64,000 nucleotides of DNA from JAENVU01 sp038250905. Lineage in GTDB: Bacteria; Actinomycetota; Acidimicrobiia; IMCC26256; JAENVU01. The stretch's first letter is position 1; each line of letters opens with the position of its first letter. Shown piece by piece: positions 54,897 to 63,345 of this stretch. Position numbers and translations under genes: made by a program. The notes below the pieces were generated by a model. The model was not told the origin of the DNA, did not search any database, and saw only the letters and a list, made by a program, of their open reading frames with translations. The stretch is taken from contig JBBSBV010000021.1 in the NCBI GenBank assembly GCA_038250905.1, forward strand, positions 1-64,000, given 5' to 3'.

Positions 54897-56557
54897 CACG
54901 CAACCCCGCTCCCGTGGCGGTAGAAGTCGACCGGCTCCGGCGGGAGGAACTCGATCCCGAGGATCGCGTCGGCCGCCTTCTCGGCCAGCATCATCACCGG
55001 CGCGTAGATGTTCCCGTTGGTCACGTAGCGCATCGAACTGGCATCGACCACGCGTAGTCCGTCGACGCCGTGGACGCGGAACGTGTCGGGATGGATCACC
55101 GACGTGTCGTCGGCCCCGAGGCGCGCCGTGCAGGACGGGTGCAGTGCGGTCTCCGCGTCCTTCGCCACCCACTCGAGAATCTGCTCGTCGGACTCCACCT
55201 CGGGTCCGGGCGAGAGTTCGCCGCCGTCGAACGGGCCGAACGCCGGCTGGGCCAGGATGTTGCGCGCGGCGCGGATCGTCTCGACCCACTCGGTGCGATC
55301 GGTCTCGGTGGAGAGGTAGTTGAAGCGCAGTGCGGGCTTCACCCGCGGGTCGAGCGACGTGATCTTCACCGAGCCGCGGGAATCGGAGTACATCGGACCG
55401 ACGTGCACCTGGTAGCCGTGCCCACTGCCACCTTCGGGCACCGTGCCGTCGTACCGGATCGCGATCGGCAGAAAATGGAACATCACGTTCGGGTAGGCAA
55501 CGGAGTCGTTGCTGCGCACGAAGCCGCCGGCCTCGAAGTGGTTGGTGGTACCGGGCCCACGCCGGGCGAGCCACTCCAGGCCGATGAGTGGCCGACGCCA
55601 GAGCTTGAGCATCGGGGCCATCGACACCGGTTGCGTGCACGCGTGCTGGATGTAGACCTCGAGATGGTCCTGGAGGTTCTCCCCCACCGCCGGGAGGTCG
55701 TGCACCGGATCGACACCCAGCGCGCGGAGCTCGGTGGCGTTGCCCACCCCCGAGAGTTGCAACAGCTGCGGCGAGTTGAGGGACCCGCCACAGAGAATCA
55801 CCTCCCCGCCGAAGATCCGTTCGGTCCGCCCGCCGCGCGTCGCGACCTCGACGCCGATGGCGCGCGTGCCGTCGAAGAGCACCCGAGTGGTCAGCGCCCG
55901 CGTGCGAACCTCGAGGTTGGCCCGGTCCATCACCGGGTGGAGATACGCGCGGGCGGCGCTCAACCGGCGGCCCCGCCGGATGTTGCGGTCGAAGCGCGCG
56001 AAGCCTTCCTGCTGGTAGCCGTTCACGTCCTCGGTGATCGGGTAGCCGGCCTCGGCCGCGGCGGCGAAGAACGCGCCGAACAACGGGTTCTCCGCCGGGC
56101 CCCGTTCGAGGACGAGCGGCCCGTGGTCGCCGCGGTACTCGTCACCGCCGGCGAGACAGTTCTCCATGCGCCTGAAGTACGGGAGGCAGTGCGCGTAGCT
56201 CCAGCGCTCCATCCCCGGGTCCGCGGCCCAGCGCTCGAAGTCGAGCGGGTTGCCGCGTTGGAAGATCATGCCGTTGATCGAACTCGAGCCGCCGAGCACC
56301 TTGCCGCGCGCGTGGTAGATCCGCCGCCCGTTCATATACGGCTCCGGCTCGGACTCGTACTTCCAGTCGTAGAAGCGCGACCCGATCGGGAACGACAGCG
56401 CTGCGGGCATGTGGATGAAGACGTCGAACTTGTAGTCCGGTCGCCCGGCTTCGAGGACCAGCACCCGGTTCGACGGATCGGCGCTCAGGCGGTTGGCGAG
56501 GACACATCCCGCGGACCCACCGCCCACGATGATGAAGTCGTACTGCGCGCCGGCCAC
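54896..56557 (-). CDS. betA: Choline dehydrogenase
   Basis: FAD-dependent GMC oxidoreductase of 553 residues that converts choline to betaine aldehyde. The N-terminus YDFIIVGGGSAGCVLANRLS binds FAD; GKVLGGSSSINGMIFQRGNP and GGSLNSPQLLQLSGVGN are GMC signatures; the catalytic His lies in TALHPSCTARLG and NGNIYAPVMMLAEKA closes the fold. Co-translated with betB. Confidence 0.93.
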
Positions 56558-56589
56558 CGCCGGATCGTAGAGGTTGCCTCGACGCGGAA

Positions 56590-56632
56590 CTTGCGTCAGT
56601 TCTCCACCCGTGCGGTGGAGAACTGACGCAAG
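56590..56632 (-). repeat. Perfect 19-bp hairpin between opuAC and betA
   Basis: CTTGCGTCAGTTCTCCACC (56590-56608) and its exact complement (56614-56632) surround a 5-base loop. It begins 7 bases past the binding-protein stop, and no U-tract follows. It may limit read-through into betA, or protect the binding-protein mRNA, which is needed in excess. Confidence 0.75.
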
Positions 56633-56638
56633 ATGGAG

Positions 56639-57625
56639 TTACTTGACCCAGGAGTCGACGGTCGCCTGGTTCGCGGCGACCCACTTCTTGGCCGCGGCTT
56701 CCATCGTCATGCCGTCCTGGTTCTTGTACGAGGTCACCGTGTTCTGGTCCTGCGCGGTCCACTTCATCCGCTGGAGGAACGCGAACACCGCCGGGTTCTT
56801 GGCCTTCAACTTGGCGCTGATGGCCTTCATCAGGTGGTCGGTCGGGTAGTCACACGCGTACTTCCCGTCCTTGCCGGTGTCCGCGGCCGAGGTCTCACAC
56901 TGCTTCGTGATGTCGGGCAGCTTGACCGTGACCAGCTTGTACTTCGCCTGCGCCCACTGCGGCTCGTAGAAGTAGAAGAGCAGGGGGGTCTTGTCCTTGA
57001 ACGCCTTGTCGATCGTCGTGATCAACGTGGCCTCGCTGCCACCGACGACGACCTGGAACGGCAGATTCAGGTTCTTGATGATGTCCTTGTCGTAGGACAC
57101 GTAGCTCGGGTCGCCCAGGAGGAACTGGCCCTTGTCACCGGTCTCCGCCGTCGCGAAGTATTTTGCGGCCGCTGGGGTCTTGAGGCCTTCCCACGTCTTG
57201 AACTCGGGATGGGCCTGCGCGACGAAGTCGGGGATGTACCAGCCGATGTGGCCGTCGGGACCGATGAGGCCGCCGTTCACGACCGACTTCTTCTTCGTGA
57301 TGTACGTGGCGATGTCGGACGCGTGCCCGGACGGCCAGACCTCGAGGTTGGCGTCGATCGAACCCGAGTCCAAACCGGCCCACACCGCGTTCTCGTCGAT
57401 GTCCTTGAGCGCCACGGTCACGCCCTGATTCTCGAGCACCACCTTGGCGACGTTGGCGTTGGCGGCCGAGCCGTCCCACGGGTTGACCGCGATGGTCACG
57501 GCGCCGCCGTACTTGCCCGACGTACTGCCGCCACTCGACTTACTGCCCCCGCTGCTCCCGCAGGCGGCGAAGACCACCGTGGCGATCGCAACTGCCGCGA
57601 CCAACCCGCGCTTGGTGCGCATCAT
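56639..57625 (-). CDS. opuAC: Glycine betaine/proline ABC transporter binding protein (lipoprotein)
   Basis: A 328-residue OpuAC/ProX-type protein that captures betaine outside the membrane. Signal peptide with lipobox FAAC, a Ser/Gly linker, then TIAVNPWDGSAANANVAKVV, NLEVWPSGHASD and LLFYFYEPQWAQAKY, with tryptophans that may form the aromatic betaine cage. Start at ATG 57625 after GGGGAGA. Confidence 0.9.
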   Translation of the reverse strand: MMRTKRGLVAAVAIATVVFAACGSSGGSKSSGGSTSGKYGGAVTIAVNPWDGSAANANVAKVVLENQGVTVALKDIDENAVWAGLDSGSIDANLEVWPSGHASDIATYITKKKSVVNGGLIGPDGHIGWYIPDFVAQAHPEFKTWEGLKTPAAAKYFATAETGDKGQFLLGDPSYVSYDKDIIKNLNLPFQVVVGGSEATLITTIDKAFKDKTPLLFYFYEPQWAQAKYKLVTVKLPDITKQCETSAADTGKDGKYACDYPTDHLMKAISAKLKAKNPAVFAFLQRMKWTAQDQNTVTSYKNQDGMTMEAAAKKWVAANQATVDSWVK

Positions 57626-57677
57626 TCGTTCTCTCCCCTTGTCGGACGTCCGGTCGGACACTCGTTCGTCTCGGTCG

Positions 57678-59693
57678 TCACCCCGCTCGTGACGGTCGCT
57701 GCCGGCCCGTCCCACCCCACGCTTGGGTGATGCGGTCGAGCACGACAGCCAGCGCGACGATTGCGATTCCGGCCTCGATCCCGAGCCCCAGCTGATTCTT
57801 CGTGAGACCGTAGACCACGTCGAGACCGAGCGCCCCGCCTCCGATCAGACCCGCGATCACCACGACGGAGAACACCATCAGGATCGTCTGGTTCACGCCC
57901 AGGAGGATCGAGCGCCACGCTTGGGGCAATTGCACCTTGCGCAGGATCTGCATCCGGGTCGCGCCCATGGCTTGCGCAGCCTCGACCGTGGTCGGCGGGA
58001 CGTCACGGATGCCGAGCGCGGTGAGCCGGATCCCGAGCGGCAACGCGTACACGAGTGACGCAACGATGCCCGGGAAGCGACCGGGATTGAACAGTGCGAT
58101 GACCGGGACCAGGTACACGAACGCGGGGAGTACCTGCATCGCGTCGAGCACGGGCCGGATCACGGCGAGGAACCGCGCGTTGAGCCCCGCCACGATCCCG
58201 ATGGGGATCGCGACGGCGACGGACAGCACGACTGCGACGAGGACCTGAGTGAAGGTGTCCATCGTGTCGAACCAGATGCTGCCGCTGTCGGGTTGCGTGG
58301 TCTGGAGCCCGGCGATGACGAGCAGTGCGATCGCGCACGTGACCGCGACGCGTCGCCCGCCACTGGCCCACCCGATCGCGGTCAGCCCACCGGCAACGGC
58401 CCACCACGGGAGGTCGGTGAGGAAGTCGCGCATGGGCGTGAGGACGTCCGTGACGAAGAAATCGCTCACGGACGAGAGCCACCCGAAGTTCTCTTTGATC
58501 CAGTCGACTCCGTCGTTGACCGGGCCGGCGATCGACCAGTGCACCGACGTGGGGAACGACCCGACCGACGCGGCCTTGGCGACCACGATCACCGCCACGA
58601 GCAGGATCGCGCCGCCGACCAGTTCGGCGCGGAGGCGTTCGGGGGTGCGGGCCTTGCGGTATGCCCGAGCTGCGGTCGGCGCGCGACCGCGGGTCATGCG
58701 ATCGAAGACGATCGCGATCACGACGATGGCCAGGCCGGCCTGGAACCCGGCGCCGACGTCGACGTGTTGGAGCGCGATGAGCACGTCGTTGCCCAGCCCA
58801 CCGGCGCCGACGAGTGCGGCGATCACCACGACCCCGAGGGCGAGGTTCACGGTCTGGTTCACCGCGAGGAGTAATGCCGGACGGGCGAGCGGCAATTCGA
58901 TCTTGCGCAGGGTCTGGCGCTTGTCGGCACCGAACGCGGTGCCGACCTCCACCGCGCTCGCCGGAACGCCCCGAATCCCGTGGGCGGTGAGCCGGATCGT
59001 CGCCGGCAGCGCGAAGACGACGGTGGCGATGATCGCGGGCGGATACCCGATGTCGAACAGGAGCACCATCGGCAGCAGGTAACAGAACGCCGGCAGCACC
59101 TGCATCGCGTCGAGGAACACCTTGGTCGCCCGCTCGAACCCGGGGCGGCGCGCACTCAGCACCCCGAGCGGGATCCCGAGCACGAACGCGATCAGGACCG
59201 ACACCGTGATCATCGCGACGGTGATCATCGCCGAGTCCCAGAGTTGGAGTACGCCGACGAGCACGGTGCCGGCCGCCGCCGTGACGGCTGCGGGCCACCC
59301 CGAGACACGCAGTGCGACGAGCGTCGCGATCGCGACCACGCCGGCCCACGTGAGGAAGTTCAGGACGTCGAGCGTCCACTGCACGAGATTGGTCAGGAAG
59401 TGGGCGAACGGCGTGAAGCCGTAGACGAAGGCCCAGTTCTCGGTGCGGTTGAGGATGAGCCATTCCTTGACGTGATCGACCCACTGCGAGATCCCGAAGT
59501 CCCACCAGCCCGCGGGCGGATCACCCCACACGATCGCGAGCACCGCGGTGAACGCGACCAGCGCCCCGACAGCGATCGCGACGCGCTTCGGGTCGATGCG
59601 GCGCCGGTGGGCGGGGGGCGCGGTCTCGAGATCACCCGCCATCTCGCGTACTCGCGAGATGGTCAGACCCACGGCACCCCCGGTCGAGCTCAT
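57678..59693 (-). CDS. opuAB: Betaine ABC permease with two fused permease domains
   Basis: A 671-residue membrane protein in which two ProW-like domains follow each other. Each has the EAA-like loop: VEVGTAFGADKRQTLRKIEL near 245 and VEAAQAMGATRMQILRKVQL near 595; and matching LDAMQVLPAFCYLLPMVLL and LDAMQVLPAFVYLVPVIAL. Ordinary OpuAB has one domain and dimerises, so here both halves are in one chain. ATG overlaps the ATPase stop (ATGA). Confidence 0.92.
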   Translation of the reverse strand: MSSTGGAVGLTISRVREMAGDLETAPPAHRRRIDPKRVAIAVGALVAFTAVLAIVWGDPPAGWWDFGISQWVDHVKEWLILNRTENWAFVYGFTPFAHFLTNLVQWTLDVLNFLTWAGVVAIATLVALRVSGWPAAVTAAAGTVLVGVLQLWDSAMITVAMITVSVLIAFVLGIPLGVLSARRPGFERATKVFLDAMQVLPAFCYLLPMVLLFDIGYPPAIIATVVFALPATIRLTAHGIRGVPASAVEVGTAFGADKRQTLRKIELPLARPALLLAVNQTVNLALGVVVIAALVGAGGLGNDVLIALQHVDVGAGFQAGLAIVVIAIVFDRMTRGRAPTAARAYRKARTPERLRAELVGGAILLVAVIVVAKAASVGSFPTSVHWSIAGPVNDGVDWIKENFGWLSSVSDFFVTDVLTPMRDFLTDLPWWAVAGGLTAIGWASGGRRVAVTCAIALLVIAGLQTTQPDSGSIWFDTMDTFTQVLVAVVLSVAVAIPIGIVAGLNARFLAVIRPVLDAMQVLPAFVYLVPVIALFNPGRFPGIVASLVYALPLGIRLTALGIRDVPPTTVEAAQAMGATRMQILRKVQLPQAWRSILLGVNQTILMVFSVVVIAGLIGGGALGLDVVYGLTKNQLGLGIEAGIAIVALAVVLDRITQAWGGTGRQRPSRAG

Positions 59694-60724
59694 CCGACGA
59701 GCGGAACGTCCGACAGCGCGTCGAGCACACAGAGGCGATCGACCGAACCGCAGACCGATCCGTCGTCGTCGACGACCGCGATGGGGCCGTCGGTGGCGGC
59801 GACGACCGGCACGAGGTCACTGACCTTGGTCGTGGCCGGCACGGACGCGGTCGCCTCGGGTACTGCCTCGTTCATGATCGAACGGGCGGTGAGCACATGG
59901 CCACGCGGAACGTCGCGGACGAAGTCGCGCACGTAGTCATCGGCCGGCGCCGCGACCACTTCCTCGGGACTCCCGACCTGCACGAACCGGCCGTCGCGCA
60001 TGATCGCGATCCGGTCCCCGACCTTGAGCGCCTCCGCGAGATCGTGGGTGATGAACACGACCGTCTTCTTCAACTCGCGCTGCAGGCGGACGACCTCGTC
60101 CTGCATGTCGCGCCGGATGAGCGGGTCGAGCGCGGAGAACGGCTCGTCGAAGAGGAGGATCGCCGGGTCGTTGGCGAGCGCGCGGGCGAGTCCGACCCGC
60201 TGCTGCATCCCACCGGAGAGCTCGTCGGGATAGGACTCGCCCACGGAGCCGAGGCCGACGAGGTCGAGCATCTCGGTGGCGCGTTCGAGGCGCTGCGTCT
60301 TGCTCATGCCCTGGACCTCGAGGCCGAAGGCGATGTTGTCGAGCGCACGGCGGTGCGGCAGGAGCCCGAAGTTCTGGAACACCATCGACAGACGCGTCCG
60401 CCGTAGCTCCCGCAGTTCGGCGGCATCGAGGCCGAGGACGTCACGCCCGTCGATCATCACCGCGCCCGCAGTGGGTTCGATCAACCGGCTGAAGCAACGG
60501 ATCAGGGTCGACTTCCCCGATCCCGAGAGCCCCATGACGACGAACACCCCACCCTCGGGCACGTCAAAGCTCACGTCGCGGACCGCGGCGACACAGCCAG
60601 TGCGCGCCTCCAGTTGGGCGCGGGGCAGATCGGCGTCGGCCGAGCCGACGACCCGTTCCGGCTTCGGTCCGAAGACCTTCCACACGCCCCGGCACGAGAT
60701 CATCGGTGCTGGCTGGTCGCCCAT
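59690..60724 (-). CDS. opuAA: Glycine betaine/proline ABC transporter ATP-binding protein
   Basis: A 344-residue ATPase. Walker A GLSGSGKSTLI, Q-loop VFQNFGLLPHR, signature LSGGMQQRVGLARALA, Walker B ILLFDEPFSALDP and His in FITHDLAEALK. The C-terminal tail after about 270 carries a CBS-like region (VVDDDGSVCGSV), as in OpuAA, where CBS domains sense ionic strength. Starts 34 bases after the IclR gene. Confidence 0.93.
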   Translation of the reverse strand: MGDQPAPMISCRGVWKVFGPKPERVVGSADADLPRAQLEARTGCVAAVRDVSFDVPEGGVFVVMGLSGSGKSTLIRCFSRLIEPTAGAVMIDGRDVLGLDAAELRELRRTRLSMVFQNFGLLPHRRALDNIAFGLEVQGMSKTQRLERATEMLDLVGLGSVGESYPDELSGGMQQRVGLARALANDPAILLFDEPFSALDPLIRRDMQDEVVRLQRELKKTVVFITHDLAEALKVGDRIAIMRDGRFVQVGSPEEVVAAPADDYVRDFVRDVPRGHVLTARSIMNEAVPEATASVPATTKVSDLVPVVAATDGPIAVVDDDGSVCGSVDRLCVLDALSDVPLVG

Positions 60725-60758
60725 CGACCGCACCCTAGGAGTTCCCGCGGTATCGGCG

Positions 60759-61499
60759 TCAATGTCGATTTCCCAGCCGACCGGCGGCGGCGAGGAGGGC
60801 GCGGACCACCTTCCGGTTCGAGGGTCGGAGGCGGTAGCTGGGGCCGTGCACGTGCAGCGCCGCGACGACCGCGCCATCGGCGTCGGTCACCGGCGCGGCG
60901 ACCGAGCTGATCCCGGCGGCGAACTCCTCCACGGTCCACGCGAACCCGTCGGCGCGCACGGTCGCGAGCCGGGCGCGCAGGGTCGCGGCCCGTGTGGTGG
61001 TGTGCTCGGTGAAGCGTTCGAGCCCGGGCGCGCAGTAGTCGCGCACCGCCGCGGACGAACGGGACGCGAGCAGCACCAACCCGCTCGACACCACGTGCAG
61101 GGGAAGCCGGTCCCCCGTCCAGTCCTGGAGGGTCACATCCTGACCGGACTCCACCTGGTCGAGGTACAGCACGTGACCAGCACCGTCGGCCACCGCGATG
61201 CCCGCGGTCTCGCCCACCTCGTCCACCAATGCCTCGAGATGGGGCCGCGCCCGTGCCACGAGTCCGGACGCCGGATCGAGCGATGCGGCGAGGTCGCGCA
61301 ACGTGACCCCGATCCGGTACACCGGCCCGGGTTCGACCCGCTGCACGGCCCCGAGCGCCTCCAGCGTCCCCAGGAGCCGCGCGCACGTGCTGACCGGGAG
61401 CCGGGTCCGCCGCGCGACGTCGCTCACCCCGCCTGGCGCCACCGCGACCGCGCTCAGAATCGCGAACGCGCGGTCCACCGACTGCACCCCGCCGCTCAT
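60759..61499 (-). CDS. IclR-family regulator
   Basis: A 246-residue regulator. HTH near residues 10-70 (VQSVDRAFAILSAVAVAPGG, then DVARRTRLPVSTCARLLGTL) and an IclR effector domain from about 80 (VGETAGIAVADGAGHVLYLD to ISSVAAPVTDADGAVVAALH). First gene of the transcript with the betaine importer and bet genes, divergent from the corrinoid operon. It probably binds the inverted repeat in the shared promoter; the ligand may be choline, betaine or a derivative. Confidence 0.9.
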   Translation of the reverse strand: MSGGVQSVDRAFAILSAVAVAPGGVSDVARRTRLPVSTCARLLGTLEALGAVQRVEPGPVYRIGVTLRDLAASLDPASGLVARARPHLEALVDEVGETAGIAVADGAGHVLYLDQVESGQDVTLQDWTGDRLPLHVVSSGLVLLASRSSAAVRDYCAPGLERFTEHTTTRAATLRARLATVRADGFAWTVEEFAAGISSVAAPVTDADGAVVAALHVHGPSYRLRPSNRKVVRALLAAAGRLGNRH

Positions 61500-61535
61500 C
61501 GTCCACCGCCGGGATCCGACCGGTGGTGCGGTACG

Positions 61536-61572
61536 CTTTCCACGATGTGGAGGCTACCCGCATCGTGGAAAG
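61536..61572. promoter_or_regulatory. Candidate IclR operator in divergent promoter
   Basis: CTTTCCACGATG (61536-61547) and its exact complement CATCGTGGAAAG (61561-61572) flank 13 bases, between the IclR gene and the corrinoid operon. IclR proteins bind TGGAA/TTCCA-like palindromes, and these arms contain them. Confidence 0.65.
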
Positions 61573-61588
61573 ACGGGATCCTGACGCC

Positions 61589-62290
61589 ATGACCGACGAT
61601 GCCGCGGACGAAGCCATCGACCTCGCCGCGCTGGCCGACGACGAACTGGTCAGTCAGATGCACGACGACCTGTACGACGGCCTCGCCGACGAGATCGCCG
61701 AAGGCACCCAGATCCTGCTGGACCGTGGCTTCTCCGCCCAACGGGTCCTGGACGACGCACTCGTGGAGGGCATGCGGATCGTCGGCATCGACTTCCGCGA
61801 CGGCATCCTCTTCGTGCCGGAAGTGCTCCTGAGCGCCAACGCGATGAAGGCCGGGATGGCGTTGCTCCGCCCGCTCCTCGCCGAGACCGGTGCGAAGCCC
61901 GTCGGCAAGATGGTCATCGGAACCGTCAAGGGCGACATCCACGACATCGGCAAGAACCTGGTGGCGATGATGATGGAGGGCGCCGGCTTCGAGGTCGTCG
62001 ACCTCGGCGTCAACACGTCGGTCGACGAGTACCTCGCCGCGCTCGACGAGCACCAGCCCGACATCCTCGGGCTCTCGGCGCTCCTCACCACCACGATGCC
62101 CTATATGAAGATCGTCATCGACACGCTGGTCGAGAAGGGTCGACGCGACGACTTCATCGTGCTCGTGGGCGGCGCACCGCTCAACGAGGAGTTCGGGGCC
62201 GCCGTCGGCGCCGACGCTTACTGCCGGGACGCGTCGATCGCCGCCGAGACCGCGAAGACCCTGGTCTCCGCCCGTCGCGCCAGTGCCTGA
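61589..62290 (+). CDS. Corrinoid (B12-binding) methyl-carrier protein
   Basis: A 233-residue protein: an N-terminal helical cap (about 15-100, with GMRIVGIDFRDGILFVPEVL) and a B12-binding Rossmann domain with GDIHDIGKNL, in which His is the lower cobalt ligand, plus ALLTTTMPYM and LVGGAPL. These match MtbC/MttC/MtgC-type carriers that shuttle methyl groups from methylamines or betaine to THF or coenzyme M. ATG at 61589 was chosen. Confidence 0.92.
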   Translation: MTDDAADEAIDLAALADDELVSQMHDDLYDGLADEIAEGTQILLDRGFSAQRVLDDALVEGMRIVGIDFRDGILFVPEVLLSANAMKAGMALLRPLLAETGAKPVGKMVIGTVKGDIHDIGKNLVAMMMEGAGFEVVDLGVNTSVDEYLAALDEHQPDILGLSALLTTTMPYMKIVIDTLVEKGRRDDFIVLVGGAPLNEEFGAAVGADAYCRDASIAAETAKTLVSARRASA

Positions 62291-62999
62291 CGCGGCAACC
62301 ACGTCCGGGCGTCCCTCCGTACCTCCCGACGAACCGCGCGGCCGCACCCTGGTGATCGCGTGTGGTGCGCTCGTGCGTGAACTCCGCGCCGTGCTCGGGC
62401 AACTTCCCGGGAGCGCCGAGTCGATCGACGTCGTGTACCTCCCCGCCCACCTGCACAACCGGCCCGACGCGATCCCCGCGGCCGTCGAGGGCGCGGCCGT
62501 CGAGGCCGGGGCCGCAGCCGGGGCCGTCGAGGGCGCGGCCGTCGAGGCCGGGGCCGCAGCCGGGGCCGGAGTTCCGGCCCGCATCTTGGTGGCGTACGCG
62601 GACTGTGGCACGGGCGGGCGACTCGACGCGACGCTCGACCGCCTCGGTGCGACCCGCCTCCCCGGCGCCCACTGCTATGAGTTCTTCACCGGCGCCGTGC
62701 GGTTCGCGGAGCTGAGCGCCGCCGAGCCCGGCACCTTCTATCTCACCGACTTCCTGGCCCGGAACTTCGACGCCTTGGTGATCGGCGGCCTCGGCCTCGA
62801 CCGTCATCCGGAACTGCGCGACCAGTATTTCGCGCACTACACGCGGGTGGTCCTGCTGTCCCAGACCGACGACGCCGACCTCGTCCGAATGGGACAGGCC
62901 GCGGCCGACCGGCTCGGCCTCGCGTTCGTCCACGAGCACGTGGGACTCGGGCCGTTCCAGGCCGCGGTCGGGTGGACACGCGAACGGGCCGGAGCCTGA
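62283..62999 (+). CDS. DUF1638 protein, corrinoid-gene associated
   Basis: A 238-residue protein: LVIACGALVRELRAVL, VYLPAHLHNRPDAIP, ILVAYADCGTGGRLDATLDR and LPGAHCYEFFTGAVRF, the DUF1638 pattern. DUF1638 genes accompany corrinoid methyltransferase clusters; the function is unknown. Residues about 67-94 contain a tandem 14-residue insertion not expected in the family. The GTG start overlaps the previous gene by 8 bases. Confidence 0.82.
   Translation: MPDAATTSGRPSVPPDEPRGRTLVIACGALVRELRAVLGQLPGSAESIDVVYLPAHLHNRPDAIPAAVEGAAVEAGAAAGAVEGAAVEAGAAAGAGVPARILVAYADCGTGGRLDATLDRLGATRLPGAHCYEFFTGAVRFAELSAAEPGTFYLTDFLARNFDALVIGGLGLDRHPELRDQYFAHYTRVVLLSQTDDADLVRMGQAAADRLGLAFVHEHVGLGPFQAAVGWTRERAGA
62481..62564 (+). 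repeat. Perfect 42-bp tandem duplication inside the DUF1638 gene
   Basis: The units 62481-62522 and 62523-62564 are identical and add the peptide AVEGAAVEAGAAAG twice. The frame is preserved; likely a slippage-prone GC-rich repeat that may vary among strains. Confidence 0.9.
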
Positions 63000-63000
63000 C

Positions 63001-63345
63001 GTGGCGGCGGCGGGAGTGCGCACGCAGCTCGTCGTCATCTGGTGGCGCGACATCCCCACCCAAGTGAACGTGCAGGTGGGCCGCACCCGGTACCAGGCCG
63101 TGCTCCCCCGTCGCTTCCAGCGCGCAGTCGACGAAGCCGCCACCGTCGCCGGCCTCACCCAGGCGTCCGACTACGTCGCCGAGTGGAAGCGGGAGGCCCA
63201 CCCGCTCCCGACCGAACCCGACCCGGTACAGGCGCAGGCCGCGGCCGATGACGCGGCGACCCGGTTCGACGCCACCTATACCAAGGCACGGCTCGCTGCC
63301 ATCGCCGCGCGCGCCGGGATCGATCCCGAGCGCGCCGGGTCATGA
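63001..63345 (+). CDS. 'Virulence factor' family (PF13769-like) protein
   Basis: A 114-residue protein: LVVIWWRDIPTQVNVQVGRT, then LPRRFQRAVDEAATVAGLTQ and ASDYVAEWKRE. Despite its name this family often lies in corrinoid methyltransferase clusters, which matches here. Function unknown. It starts with GTG one base after the DUF1638 stop and overlaps the next gene by ATGA. Confidence 0.8.
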   Translation: MAAAGVRTQLVVIWWRDIPTQVNVQVGRTRYQAVLPRRFQRAVDEAATVAGLTQASDYVAEWKREAHPLPTEPDPVQAQAAADDAATRFDATYTKARLAAIAARAGIDPERAGS

